Shown here one piece after another: positions 1 to 9,676 of a stretch of 64,000 nucleotides of DNA; the first letter of the stretch is position 1; each line of letters starts with the position of its first letter. Both the position numbers and the translations under genes were made by a program. The DNA lies in assembly GCA_963742865.1 (NCBI GenBank), contig CAVUNW010000007.1:1-64000 (forward strand). The letters run 5' to 3'. The notes under the pieces were generated by a model. The model ran no database searches and had not been told where the DNA came from. It saw only the letters and a list, made by a program, of their open reading frames with translations. Source of the DNA: Bog-532 sp963742865 (GTDB lineage: Bacteria > Actinomycetota > Actinomycetes > Streptosporangiales > Streptosporangiaceae).

Positions 1-708
1 GCAGCCGTAGGAGACGAGGGTGATCATCGCGGCCAGGCCCACGGCGAACGCCAGCTGCGGCGACTCGGGATTGCTCCAGTTGACGTCCGTGATGCCGGAC
101 AAGAAGTAGAGCAGCAGCAGGAAGTCGAACACCAGCACGACCCGTGGAAGGTAGCGGAACCAGCGGGGCAGCCGGTCGTGCTTGCGGGAGTTCTGGCTGC
201 GCTCCTGGTCGACCCGCGCGGCCAGAGTGTCCCGGTCGGCTTCGGTCCGGCTGAGCGTTCGATGGCCGCCCGAAGGGTGAGCAACATGCTCGTCCGGGAT
301 CAGGGTGATCCGGGCGAGCAGCGTCGCGTGCCTGGCCTTGAGGCGGTCGATCCCGCGGTTCATCCAGCTCAGCCGGCGAAACGTCGTCTGCAGCACGCGG
401 CCGGACCGGCGCCGCGCGATGCTGTGCACGACCGCCTCGCCATGGGTGGCGCGCACGCCGTCACGAGGCGGTCCGATGCCGTCGTGTTCGGCGAGCAAGG
501 CGCGGACCCCGCGACGGGACATCCATGGCCACCGCCAGACTCCGATCCGCAACCTGGACAGCAGAAGGACGGTATGCGGGCGCCGGCGGCTGTTGATGTC
601 GTCCCGGGCGAGATCAACCCCGGGGGGTTCGGGGCCAGGGGGCCCGACGACGGTGAGGTCCGAAGGACCGTCGGGTGGCTGCTGTCCGGCAGGGAAGCGT
701 GATCCCAT
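1..708 (-). CDS. Membrane protein of unknown function, C-terminus outside the window
   Basis: An open frame runs from an ATG at 708 to the left edge without a stop, so at least 236 residues are coded and the C-terminus is missing. A GGAG box lies about 7 bases before the ATG. The N-terminal 180 or so residues are charged and arginine-rich, with no family I recognise. A hydrophobic stretch follows at about residues 186-203 (VVLVFDFLLLLYFLSGI) and another at about 218-235, so this looks like a cytoplasmic domain followed by at least two membrane helices. It starts 23 bases after the OmpA-like gene stop on the same strand, so the two may be cotranscribed. Confidence 0.6.
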   Translation of the reverse strand, partial: MGSRFPAGQQPPDGPSDLTVVGPPGPEPPGVDLARDDINSRRRPHTVLLLSRLRIGVWRWPWMSRRGVRALLAEHDGIGPPRDGVRATHGEAVVHSIARRRSGRVLQTTFRRLSWMNRGIDRLKARHATLLARITLIPDEHVAHPSGGHRTLSRTEADRDTLAARVDQERSQNSRKHDRLPRWFRYLPRVVLVFDFLLLLYFLSGITDVNWSNPESPQLAFAVGLAAMITLVSYGC

Positions 709-731
709 CGTGATGCTCCATCCTCCTCGGG

Positions 732-2062
732 TTACGAGGCAGCGGTGGTGGGGGAAAGCGTGATCACGACGCGGCGGAGCTGGGCGCATTTACTCTCGTC
801 CAGCGTCCCGCCGACGGTGCAGGTCTGGCCGGCCGTGCCGACGCCATCGACCTGCCTGATCTGCCGGGCCGGTAGGCCCAGCGCGATGAGGCGGCGTTGT
901 ACCGCCTGGGCCCGCGACACTGAGAGCCGGAGATTGTAGGAGGCGGTCCCGCCGTCGGGAGACGCCTGGCCGATGATGGATACCGAGAAACGCCCGGCAG
1001 CAGCCCGGGCGGCGATCGGGGCCAGGTAGCTGCTCGCACCCGGCAGCAGGCTGGCGCTGTCGAAGGCGAACAGCAGGTCCGCGGGGACGATGGACTGCTG
1101 CTGCCCGTGCGGGCCGCTGATGCTCTGCACGGCCGGGACCGGCACCACGGGCACCGGCACCGCGCTGTGCGAGCCGTGCAGCGGCCGGGGGCTGTCGTCG
1201 ACGCGGCAGGCGGCTGCGCCCGCAGCGTGACAAATCGCCAGCCAGTAGCCGGCCAGCGTGGTCTGCTGGGGCAGCGGCAGGGCCGGGCTGACGGCCTGCG
1301 GTGAGGCCCAGGCCGGAGAAGATGACCGTCCATCCGGTCAGATTGGGCAGCAGGCCGCGCTGCTTCAGGTTGGCCGCCGCGGTGGCGGCCGGCTTCGCCC
1401 AGCCGACCTGGCGGAGGTCGAACCCACCGGCGGTGGTCACGCCCGAGGTGAGGAGCAGCATCGTGGCCGGGGCCGAGGTGACCCGCGAGGCGTTGAGCAT
1501 CGTGGTCAGCAGGTCGAACGGGCTGGCCGCGGCCTCCTGGCTGAGCCGGGATGCGATGTGGGAGATGTTCTGGGCGAGGAGCTGGGACCGGCGCGGCCCG
1601 TACTCGATCTGCCCGTCGGGCCGGCGCGGGGTGAGCGGCAGCTGAGCCGGCGGCTGGCCATCGGCCGGGCTGACCACGAAGGCCGCGGCCGGGCGGCTCG
1701 CCGCTCCGGCCGCCTGCAGCAGCGCAACGCTGGCGGAGGACAGGGCCGGGGCCGGCTCGATTCGCGGTCGCCGTGGCGGCGATGACGAACATATCGGTGG
1801 TCTCGGCCTTGGCACCGGCCATGCAGCCCGCCAGGCCCAGCAGCGCCGCGCACACCGCCAGTCCGGCCGCAGTAGCGCGTGCCCGGCGCGCGGTCGTACC
1901 GGAGAACGGCGGGAGCCAGCGGCGAATACCTGCGGAGGCGGACCGGACCGGGGTAAATTTCCGGGGGTCCACCGGGTGTCCGGCCGGGCGTCCGCCCTGT
2001 GCCGGCTCGACGGGATGACGTGGAACTCGCGACTGGGGAAAGATCATCTTTGCGACGCCCAC
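732..2062 (-). CDS. OmpA-domain lipoprotein, frame broken twice
   Basis: The coding signal passes through all three minus frames, so at least two indels separate the parts. The N-terminal part carries a signal peptide with the lipobox LAGC at residues 77-80 counted from 2062; the long leader suggests the true start is nearer, for example the GTG near 1972. The middle part (about 1300-1740) has no domain I recognise. The C-terminal part (732 to about 1200) is an OmpA-like peptidoglycan-binding domain, shown by LLFAFDSASLLPGA and NLRLSVSRAQAVQRRL. A membrane-anchored surface lipoprotein tethering peptidoglycan is expected. The breaks are probably indels at G/C runs, but a genuine pseudogene is possible. 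Confidence 0.65.
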
Positions 2063-2482
2063 TGTGCAACTCCCTCATGCAAACGCTAAGTTTGGGATTC
2101 CCACTGCGGGAACAGAACAAACAGGGTTGCATTACGGGTCACCCAACGTTAAACTTCCGCGGGTGCGCTACCACTCAACGGGGGCTCCGCATCCGGGGCG
2201 GCGTTGTCCTTACGGCTGGCCCATGAAGCCCAGCCGCTGCCGTCTGCCCAGCTCAACCGGATCGAGCGGCACCAAGCTGGGCCAAGACGATCACCAGAAC
2301 AGATCCTTGCGAGAGCGCGGCCGCGACACGCCGGGACAGGCAAACACCAAGTGGACGGCCGAAGAGTACGGTTGCGTTGTGGGATTCCCAAGAAATGCTG
2401 ACGGGCCGCTGGGAACTGCGGGGGGCACTGAGCCCGATGAGGATGGCCGGCGAGGGCCCGGCGCCTTGAGCTGGGACTGATC
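2063..2482. other. Intergenic region without a recognised gene
   Basis: About 420 bases between the lipoprotein start (minus) and the XRE regulator (plus). The left part is A/T-richer (for example around 2085-2155) and probably holds divergent promoters. Frames here are short and have no recognisable product. I see no clear RNA gene or terminator. Confidence 0.5.
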
Positions 2483-3373
2483 ATGCCACCTCAGGTCAGT
2501 GGACCTCTCGGCCCCCGGCGGCGTATCGCTACTGTCCTGAAGCAGTGGCGTGACAGATCGGGAGAAAGCCTCAACGAGGTAGCCGAGGCGCTGCTGATCT
2601 CCACCTCTAAGCTGTCCCGCCTGGAAAACGCCGAAGGCAAGCCCCAGCTCCGCGACGTCAGGGACCTGATCCGGCACTACGGCAAAGAGGGCACTTCGAT
2701 GGCCACCCGGCTTGAGCGCTGGGTCAAGGCCGCCGAGGCCACCGGCTGGTGGACCGGTTACGACAACGACGTGCTCCGGGAAGGCCTCCGCCTGGACACG
2801 CACCTGGCGTACGAGGCAGATGCCGCCATCGAGCGGGTCTACACGCTGCCGTTTGTACCCGCCCTGCTGCAGATAGACGCCTATACCGAGGCGATCTACC
2901 GCGACATGGAACGTCGGCCCGAAGACCAGATCCCTGAATTGCTGCAGATACGCAGCAAACGGAAGGAAGCCCTCAAGCGCCGTGAGGGTCTGGCCCCACT
3001 CAGGCTAGTCGCCGTTACGCACGAATGCACTCTCCGGCAGATCGTCGGATCGCCTCAGATTCTCCGCGATCAGCTAGACGAACTGCTAGTGCGTTCCCAT
3101 GAGGAAAACGTCGAATTGCACGTCTTCCCATTCACGGCGGCACCGGCACCGACCATGACATGCATGTATGCGTATTTCGAATATAAAGATCCGGAGGACC
3201 TCGAACAAGACCTGGTTCAGATCGAGACGCAGGCCGGTTTCTGGACGATCGGTGATCCGGAAGAGGTCGCCGGGTACCGAAAATCGCATGAAGATCTGGT
3301 TGCTTCGTCATTGAGCAAGGACGATTCCCGCGCGCTCATCCGCAACATCCGGGACAGCCTGCTCGCCTCCTAG
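2483..3373 (+). CDS. XRE-family regulator with DUF5753 (Scr1/WhiJ-like)
   Basis: A 296-residue protein with an N-terminal helix-turn-helix at about residues 15-65 (SLNEVAEALLISTSKLSRLE) and a C-terminal DUF5753 ligand or partner domain with the usual WWTGY, PALLQ, EAIYR and RIVGSPQ-like blocks (here LRQIVGSPQ). Family members are DNA-binding regulators in sporulating actinomycetes and usually pair with a DUF397 protein. No DUF397 gene adjoins this one. Instead a dioxygenase gene follows on the same strand after about 90 bases, so this protein may control it; that is inference. Base composition is less GC-rich than the flanks, which fits an acquired island. Confidence 0.85.
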   Translation: MPPQVSGPLGPRRRIATVLKQWRDRSGESLNEVAEALLISTSKLSRLENAEGKPQLRDVRDLIRHYGKEGTSMATRLERWVKAAEATGWWTGYDNDVLREGLRLDTHLAYEADAAIERVYTLPFVPALLQIDAYTEAIYRDMERRPEDQIPELLQIRSKRKEALKRREGLAPLRLVAVTHECTLRQIVGSPQILRDQLDELLVRSHEENVELHVFPFTAAPAPTMTCMYAYFEYKDPEDLEQDLVQIETQAGFWTIGDPEEVAGYRKSHEDLVASSLSKDDSRALIRNIRDSLLAS

Positions 3374-3461
3374 GCGGAGCTATGCCCAATTTAACATCAA
3401 ACGCCTTAGATCGAAATCAAAAAGTAACACTCTTGTTCGGTCGTCACCGCCCAAGGGAACC

Positions 3462-4292
3462 GTGTCAGCCGCTAAATTTAGCTTAACCTTCCACCCCGGG
3501 CTACAACTCGTAGCTGGGTCTCCGCTTAGCCAAGCGAGTGAGCTTACCAAAATGGCCGTTGAATCAGCGCTGATCATACCTTCAGAGCTAAGCAGAGTTC
3601 ACAAGCTCGTAACAGAGCAAGGCTACGCCGTAACCAATGAATGGGACATCGGCCTGCCGGAGAAATGTGGCTGGAAACTTCGCGAAGCGTACTTTAACCG
3701 GGGTGCGCTACGGCACGATGAGGGCGACTTCCCGGTCGACCGTGAACGCGCGCGAGACGTGGTTTTGTACGAGTGGGACGACAACGAACTCATCTTGGCC
3801 GAGTACAAGACCATTGCCATCCGGGATCGCTCCGGCATTAAGGGGGAGCGCATCCACAAGCGGATCGAACTGCTGAAGGACCATCCGGCCAGGGATTTGA
3901 TTGAGACATTCATCCGGCTCGTGCCTGAACAGCGGCGGCAGCCCCGGGGGACATTCGGGATCAACCTCTTCCGGACGCACACAGACGTGGTGACCAGGCC
4001 GCACCAGGACAAGGAAGAGTTCATCATCCTCTACGTCCTTGACCGGGACGGCGACGGCGCAGAGTCCTATCTGTACGAAAATGACGGCGAGGGCCCTGGC
4101 GTGCCGGAAGGCGCCGAGCCGATTTTCCAGCAGCAGCTGAACGCGGGCGAGCTGATGATCTTTGAGGACAGCCGGTTCAAACATGGTGCGACGCCGCTCA
4201 CTTCCCCATCGGGCGGGCAGGCGAAGCGTGATGTCCTCGTCTGCACCGTGGACTACCCCACGTCTTATCTGGAAGCGACGTATGCTCCCTAG
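3462..4292 (+). CDS. 2-oxoglutarate/Fe(II) dioxygenase (PF10014-like)
   Basis: A 276-residue protein resembling the 2OG-Fe dioxygenase family that includes L-isoleucine 4-hydroxylase. The iron ligands are visible as H-x-D in TRPHQDKEEF (about residues 184-190) and a distal His in DSRFKHGATPL; the Arg in AKRDVLVCTVDYP is a candidate 2-oxoglutarate ligand. Such enzymes hydroxylate free amino acids or small metabolites in the cytoplasm; the substrate here is unknown. The chosen GTG has an AAGGGA box three bases upstream. An internal ATG at 3552 is possible and would remove a weakly conserved N-terminus. The tail of this gene is repeated as a remnant at 5397-5503. Lower GC than its neighbours suggests transfer. 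Confidence 0.8.
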   Translation: MSAAKFSLTFHPGLQLVAGSPLSQASELTKMAVESALIIPSELSRVHKLVTEQGYAVTNEWDIGLPEKCGWKLREAYFNRGALRHDEGDFPVDRERARDVVLYEWDDNELILAEYKTIAIRDRSGIKGERIHKRIELLKDHPARDLIETFIRLVPEQRRQPRGTFGINLFRTHTDVVTRPHQDKEEFIILYVLDRDGDGAESYLYENDGEGPGVPEGAEPIFQQQLNAGELMIFEDSRFKHGATPLTSPSGGQAKRDVLVCTVDYPTSYLEATYAP

Positions 4293-4397
4293 CATAGGCA
4301 CCTAGACAGCTAGAGCCTGTTCTTTCCGTAACGAACGTAGTCTCCCTAAGTGACTGCGAAATTAGTTGAATAATGATTTAGCACTCCGCTTATTCAC

Positions 4398-4544
4398 ATG
4401 CCCGCCTTGGCGCTTAATCCTCATGACTTTCCGCCAGCCGGATATCTGTGGTACTGGCAAACGGAGCCTGCTGTGTTCACTGATCTCAACCCCTCCGGCC
4501 GAGACCGGAAGTTGTCGGAACTCCGTCTGCTGTTCCAGCCATAG
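4398..4544 (+). CDS. Possible small protein, 48 residues
   Basis: A short frame starting at ATG 4398 and ending in TAG at 4542-4544. It encodes an aromatic- and proline-rich peptide (FPPAGYLWYWQTEPAVF within it) with a charged C-terminus. It lies downstream of the dioxygenase on the same strand and overlaps the 3' end of the DUF4760-like gene on the opposite strand. I do not recognise the family, and no ribosome site is convincing. It could be a remnant of a larger gene or chance. Confidence 0.25.
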   Translation: MPALALNPHDFPPAGYLWYWQTEPAVFTDLNPSGRDRKLSELRLLFQP

Positions 4545-5101
4545 GACGGTTTAGCCGGCGCAGTCCTGTGCGTTGCTGGATCAGGACAGCCGCGCGCTGG
4601 CCTCCTAGGTCGAGTACGCGAGTGACGATATGCTCAAAATATACCAAGAATCCTGGCGGGACACCCGGCGGATAAGTTTCAATTCGATGTTTGCGTTCGC
4701 TCTCGATAAAAGGTTCAAGCACTTGCCATATTTGTACGATCCAGGTACCCATCATACTGATCACAGAGCTCGTCGCTGATAATGTCCAGGCTGACCAGAA
4801 CCCCAACGTAATCAAAGAAATAACAAGCTCGATATGCCCGCTCTCGATACGCCCGCTCCTGGCGTCTCAAGAATATGCACCTTAGACCCCTCTTATGCGC
4901 ATCACCGGATACGTGATCCAGTAGATACACCATATCTGCACGAAAACTAGCAGATCGCCATTCGCGCATAATCTCGGAAACTATCGGCAAGGCATTTGAA
5001 AGCTCCGAGCTCCTATCGCTCGTGCGCACCTGCCACACAGCAACGGCCACAGCGATAAGAGCAATGAAAAGAGAAACGAGACTAACGACATTGCTTTGCA
5101 T
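4486..5101 (-). CDS. DUF4760-like membrane-anchored protein, one frame break
   Basis: ATG at 5101 is preceded by a GGGAAGG box. The first 25 residues form one membrane helix (SLVSLFIALIAVAVAVWQV), followed by a helical cytoplasmic domain with YRACYFFDYVGVLVSLDIIS. The family-like continuation (IVQIWQVLEPFIESERKHR and GFLVYFEHIVTRVLDL) is in another frame from about 4755, so one indel separates the two halves. As read, the first frame stops at 4715. Proteins of this architecture have no assigned function but are frequent in accessory regions of actinomycetes. It sits between the dioxygenase gene and a remnant of a second dioxygenase copy, on the opposite strand, so it may have inserted between them. 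Confidence 0.6.
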
Positions 5102-5396
5102 CAAGCCTTCCCAGTGTATTCGCGTGTTCGATACAGAATCTCTGGACGATATTCTTGTTAGTCGTCTCCAGGCAGCAATCGACGGGCGCACATTCGGGAG
5201 TGCTCTGTCAGCGGTCCGGTCAACCGATCCCCCACGATCATCCTTCATGCGCCCTATGGCGTCCAGCCACACGGACCGATGGATCAGTGAACCCGAGCTT
5301 TCGAAGCCATAGAGCAAGATGGTCGGCTATTGGGCTGTATGCTGTCGACAATAAGGCTTAAATTGCTGCGTATGACGCTGCGCTAGGGCCAATATC

Positions 5397-5503
5397 ATTG
5401 CGACGCCGCTCACTCCCCATCCGACGGCCGGGCCAAGCGTGACGTCTTCGTGTGCACCGTGGACTACCCCACGACTTATCTGGAGCCCAGCGCAGCTTCT
5501 TAA
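5397..5503 (+). pseudogene. 3' remnant of a second 2OG dioxygenase gene
   Basis: These bases closely match the last 105 bases of the dioxygenase at 3462-4292. Read with a single-base correction near 5415 they encode ATPLT, then PSDGRAKRDVFVCTVDYP and a divergent end, with stop TAA at 5501-5503. The differences are mostly silent or conservative (TVDYPTTYLE against TVDYPTSYLE), so this was a functional paralogue rather than a recent copy. Nothing upstream of 5397 continues the match; the rest of the gene is gone. Confidence 0.75.
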
Positions 5504-5900
5504 CGGCCCGCTGTCCGCGTAACCGGTACTGGCGTCCGCGATGTGACACCGATCACGTCATGCGAGTGATGCTTTTTAGCGTAAGCGACCTTTGTAACTC
5601 TTGTTGCAGAAGGTCTAGTTCTAGTCTTGAAATAGCTCCTGAGGAAAATGCTCACACTGAGGCGAAACTGCTCCTCACAGGAACCCGTTTAGAGCACGGA
5701 CTTTACCGCGCCTCGGCCAGGAATCGCTCAAACACGGGTAATCGGCCGGTCTTGCGGGTGCGTCGTCCGGTGCGGCTGGATGAACGTGCCCATTGATTGA
5801 CGGCACCTGTGTCCGTATGGTGCAAGGATGGTGGGTGATGAGACCGAATCTGGGCGGGGGCTCGGCCGGCGGCTGAAGCCAGATCACGAGGGCGCGGCTG
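5504..5900. other. Intergenic region without a recognised gene
   Basis: About 400 bases between the dioxygenase remnant and the M20 peptidase. Composition changes from A/T-richer (5560-5700) to GC-rich (after 5700), which probably marks the right edge of the accessory island. A minus-strand frame at 5703-5915 is open but I do not recognise it. No RNA gene or strong hairpin was found. Confidence 0.4.
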
Positions 5901-7287
5901 GTGCCAGCGACTCACGCTAAGTTCAGCCCCGGCGATATTCGCCTGGCAATCGAGTCGGTATTCGGAAACGTGCGAGAAGGCCTGGAGAACCTCGTTTCCA
6001 TTCCGTCTGTAAGCGCGGACGGTTACGAAGGCTATAACCCCGATGAGGTAGGCCGGTCCGCCGAAGAGACAGGCAGCTGGCTTGCGGGATCAGGCCTTCA
6101 GGGTGTCCGTTTGCTGGACGTTGACGGCGCGCATCCGGGGGTATTCGGCCAGTCTCCCGGACCTGCCGGCTCCCCTACAGTACTGCTTTATGCCCATCAC
6201 GATGTCCAGCCGCCCGGCACCATGAATCTATGGACTTCAAGCCCCTTTGAGGCGACCGAACGCGACGGGCGACTATTTGGCCGTGGCACCGCCGATGACA
6301 AGGCTGGAATTGCCATGCATGCCGCCGCCCTGCAGGCCTGGGAGGGCAGGCCGCCGGTCACGGTCTCGGTGTTCATTGAGGGTGAGGAGGAAATCGCCTC
6401 CCCGAACCTGGGCAGGTTCCTGGAGAAATACGCCGACGAGTTGCGGGCCGACATCATCGTGCTGGCCGATTGCTCCAATTGGACGCTGGGCAAACCGGCT
6501 CTGACGACATCGCTGCGCGGGATCGTCGACTTTATCGTCGAGGTCCGGACGCTGGACCACGCCGTGCACAGCGGCACGTACGGCGGCCCTGTTCCGGACG
6601 CCCTGACGGCGCTATCCCGGCTGATCACCTCGCTGCATGACGAGCAGGGAAACGTGGCCATTGAGGGGCTGCACTCCGGGCCGCCCTACGATATTGACGT
6701 CAGCGAGGCGAATATCCGCCGGTTCGCCAGCGTGCGGCCCGGCGTCTCGCTCATGGGCACCGGCACACTCGCGCACCGGCTGTGGGGCCGGCCGGCGGTG
6801 GCCGTTCTGGGAATCGACGCCCCGCCGATCTCAGAAGCGGCGAACAAACTCGTCCCGGTCGCACGCGCGAAGATCAGTGTCCGGCTTGCGCCTGGCGACG
6901 ACACCATTAAGGCCCGAACCGCCATCGAAGAGCATTTCCTCAACCGGGCCCGGGCGCCCTGGGGCGCAGAGGTTGTCGTTACCTTCGTAAACGAGGGCAA
7001 CCCGCATCTGATTGACGCGGCGGGCGGCGCTTTTGACGCCTTCCGTTCGGCGTGCGCGCACACCTGGGGATGTTCTCCCGTGAGAGGCCGGCAGCGGCGG
7101 TTCGCTGCCACTGGTGGCCGCGCTCGCCGAGACCTTCCCGGAGGCGGAATTGCTCCTCACCGGCGTATCGGACCCGGAAAGCCGAGCGCATAGTGAAAAC
7201 GAAAGCGTGCACCTCGGCGAGCTACGGAACTGCTGCGTCAATGAGGCGATCCTGCTCGGCCAGCTTGGCCAGGCGGCGCAGGCATAA
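5901..7287 (+). CDS. M20-family dipeptidase/metallopeptidase, one frame break near the end
   Basis: About 460 residues if the frame is repaired. The dinuclear zinc signature is visible: LLYAHHDVQP (His and Asp ligands), the FGRGTADDKAG block, and the catalytic/ligand pair in EGEEEIAS. The dimerisation insert follows (LDHAVHSGTYGGPVPD). The reading frame changes around 7075-7090, after which the expected glycine-rich block and the terminal ESVHLGELRNCCVNEAILL continue to TAA 7285-7287. M20 enzymes hydrolyse dipeptides or acyl-amino acids in the cytoplasm. The start is a GTG with a weak ribosome site. The 3' end overlaps the convergent LacI gene by about 65 bases. Confidence 0.8.
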
Positions 7288-8406
7288 CGCGGGCAGCGCA
7301 CCGGGGCGTGGAATAACGGCCGGGCGCGCGGATTCGGGCCGGCTGCTGGCGCGGATGATGAGTTCCGGCGTGAAGACGATGCGGCGGTGCTCGTGCTGCG
7401 CCGGGCGGTCGGCTTCTTCGAGCAGTAGTTCCGCGGCGGTCTGGCCGAGCTGGTACTTGGGCTGGCGCACCGAGGTCAGCGGGACCGCGGAGTCGGCGGC
7501 GAAGTCGATGTCGTCGTAGCCGACGATGGCGACGTCGCCGGGGACCTGCGCGCCGAGCTGGCTCAGCCGGCGGAGCAGCCCCAGGGCCAGCAGGTCGTTG
7601 GTGCAGAACGCGGCGGTGGGCTGGCCGCCCGCGGCCGTGTCCCCGGTCGCGCCCCCGGCCGTGCCCATCCCCGGGCGCTGACCGTCAGCCGCCGGGCCGG
7701 ACGCCCGGAGCTGGTCGCCGGCGTCGGCGCCGCTGCGGGTATTCATGGCCGGGACCGGGATCTCCAGCAGAATCTCCGCCGGGTCAAGGCCCGCCTTCCG
7801 CACCGCCTCGTACGCGCCCCGCCGGCGGTCGGCGCACTGCCGGATCGCGAGCGGGCCGTTGACCAGCGCGATCCGCCGGTGGCCCAGGGCGAGCAGGTGT
7901 GCGATCGCGAGCTCGCCGCCGCGCCGGTCATCGACGGCGACCGAGCAGTGCCCGGCCGGCCCCGGGCGGTCGAGCAGCACCACGGGGGTACCCCGGTCGC
8001 GGATGCCCCTGATCGTCGGCGCCCGTCCGTGCACGGGCGTGATGAGGATGCCGCGGACGCGCTGCTCTTCCAGCACGCGCAGGTACTGGCGCTCCTTGTC
8101 CTCGGCCTCGTCGGAGTTGCAGAGGATCACCGCGTAGCCCTCGGCCTGGGCGTAGTCCTCGACACCACGGGCGACCTCGGTGAAGAACGGGTTCGTGACG
8201 TCGAGGACGACCAGCCCGAGACATCGGCTGCGGCCCGCGCGCAACTGCCGGGCGGACGCGTTGGGGATGAAACCGAGCTGCTCCATGGCGGCTTCCACCC
8301 GCGCCCGGGTCTGGGGCCGGACCAGGTCGGGATGGTTCAGCACGTTCGACACCGTGCCGACCGCCACCCCGGCGAGGGTCGCCACATCCTTCATCCCCGC
8401 AGCCAT
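7222..8406 (-). CDS. LacI-family transcriptional regulator
   Basis: About 394 residues. The N-terminal LacI helix-turn-helix reads MKDVATLAGVAVGTVSNVLN, followed by the hinge helix and a periplasmic-binding-protein-like sugar domain (LGLVVLDVTNPFFTEVARG, VAIVGYDDIDFAADS). ATG 8406 has GGAGG four bases upstream. An unusual Gly/Ala-rich insertion (about residues 215-250) and a C-terminal extension overlapping the M20 gene make it longer than the usual 330-340 residues. It is divergent from the rhamnose gene remnant with about 70 bases between them, so control of rhamnose catabolism by a rhamnose-derived effector is the likely role (inference from context). Confidence 0.85.
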   Translation of the reverse strand: MAAGMKDVATLAGVAVGTVSNVLNHPDLVRPQTRARVEAAMEQLGFIPNASARQLRAGRSRCLGLVVLDVTNPFFTEVARGVEDYAQAEGYAVILCNSDEAEDKERQYLRVLEEQRVRGILITPVHGRAPTIRGIRDRGTPVVLLDRPGPAGHCSVAVDDRRGGELAIAHLLALGHRRIALVNGPLAIRQCADRRRGAYEAVRKAGLDPAEILLEIPVPAMNTRSGADAGDQLRASGPAADGQRPGMGTAGGATGDTAAGGQPTAAFCTNDLLALGLLRRLSQLGAQVPGDVAIVGYDDIDFAADSAVPLTSVRQPKYQLGQTAAELLLEEADRPAQHEHRRIVFTPELIIRASSRPESARPAVIPRPGALPALCLRRLAKLAEQDRLIDAAVP

Positions 8407-8478
8407 CGATCCTCCATTGTGCCGGTCCACCCCTGGAAAACCGGACCACGGCACGATTGTAACGATTCAAGCTCAAGT

Positions 8479-9658
8479 GTCCGCCTGCGCACCAAGGTCC
8501 GCCCGCTCGTGCTCGACCTGCCGCCGGGCGCGCCCGCGGACGTGGCCATCGCGCCGACTGCGCGGGCTGCACGCCGCGTACCGCGAGGACTACCGCGCGT
8601 ACTACGGGCAGGCACGCGGACACCTCGTCGCCCGCCCATGCGCGGCGCGGACCCGGCGATCGTCCTGGTGCCGGGAGTGGGGATGTTCAGCTACGGGGCG
8701 GACAAGCAGACGGCGCGGGTCGCGGGGCGAGTTCTACGTCAACGCGATCAACGTGATGCGCGGCGCCGAGGCGCTGTCCACCTACTCTCCATCAGCGAGG
8801 CGGAGAAGTTCCGCATCGAGTACTGGGAGCTCGAGGAGGCCGAGCTGCACCGGCGTCCCGCGCCGAAGCCGCTGGCCACCCGGGTCGCGCTGGTCACCGG
8901 GGGCGGTTCCGGGATCGGGCGGGCGATCGCGGAACGGCTGGCGGGCGAGGGGCGTGCGTGGTCGTCGCTGACCGGGACGGCGACGCCGCGTCCACGGTGG
9001 CCTCGGCGTGCGGGTCCGCCGACGTCGCGGTGCCGGTGACCGTGGACGTAACCAGCGAGGACGGCATCGAGGCGGCGTTCGCGGCCGCGGTCCTCGCGTT
9101 CGGCGGGGTGGATCTGGTGGTCAACAACGCGGGCCTGTCCATCTCCCGGCCGCTGCTGGAGACTACCGCCGCGGACTGGGACATCCAGCACGACGTGATG
9201 GCGCGCGGGTCGTTCCTGGTCTCGCGCGCGGCGGCCCGGATCATGACCGCGCAGGACATGGGCGGCGACCTCATCTACATCGTCAGCAAGAACTCCGTCG
9301 TGGCCGGCCCGAGCAACATCGCCTACGGGGCGGCCAAGGCCGACCAGGCGCACCAGGTCCGGCTGCTGGCCGCGGAACTGGGGCCCCACGGCATCCGGGT
9401 CAACGGCATCAACCCGGACGCGGTGGTCCGCGGCTCGGGGATCTTCGCCGGCGGCTGGGGCGCGCAGCGGGCGGCCGTCTACGGGGTGCCGGAGTCTGAG
9501 CTCGGTGCTTTTATGCCAAACGGACGCTGCTGGGACGTGAGGTGCTGCCGGAGCACGTCGCGGCGGCCGTCGTGGCGCTCACCGCGGGGGACCTGTCGCT
9601 GACGACCGGGCTGCACATCCCGGTCGACGCGGGCGTGGCGGCCGGATTCCTGCGCTGA
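8479..9658 (+). pseudogene. Remnant of rhamnulose-1-phosphate aldolase/lactaldehyde dehydrogenase
   Basis: The sequence matches the C-terminal two thirds of the bifunctional class II aldolase/short-chain dehydrogenase of L-rhamnose breakdown. Pieces recognisable in order: VRLRTKVRPLVLDLPPGAPA, GLHAAYREDYRAYYGQ, IVLVPGVGMFSYGADKQTAR, EFYVNAINVMRGAEALSTY, KFRIEYWELEEAELHR, then the Rossmann segment ALVTGGGSGIGRAIAERLAG, NNAGLSISRPLLE, and IHIPVDAG-like terminus ending at TGA 9656. At least six frame changes separate them. The N-terminal zinc aldolase domain (roughly 200 residues) is absent: only the LacI promoter region lies upstream. Both the deletion and the density of frame breaks argue for real decay rather than sequencing error. 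Confidence 0.8.
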
Positions 9659-9676
9659 GGGTCTGGGAGGTTCGGC

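Noticed and set aside
764..2018. Long plus- and minus-strand frames across the lipoprotein gene
   Set aside because: They are shadows of the GC-rich, frame-broken OmpA-like gene; only the minus-strand pieces with a lipobox and an OmpA domain are coherent.
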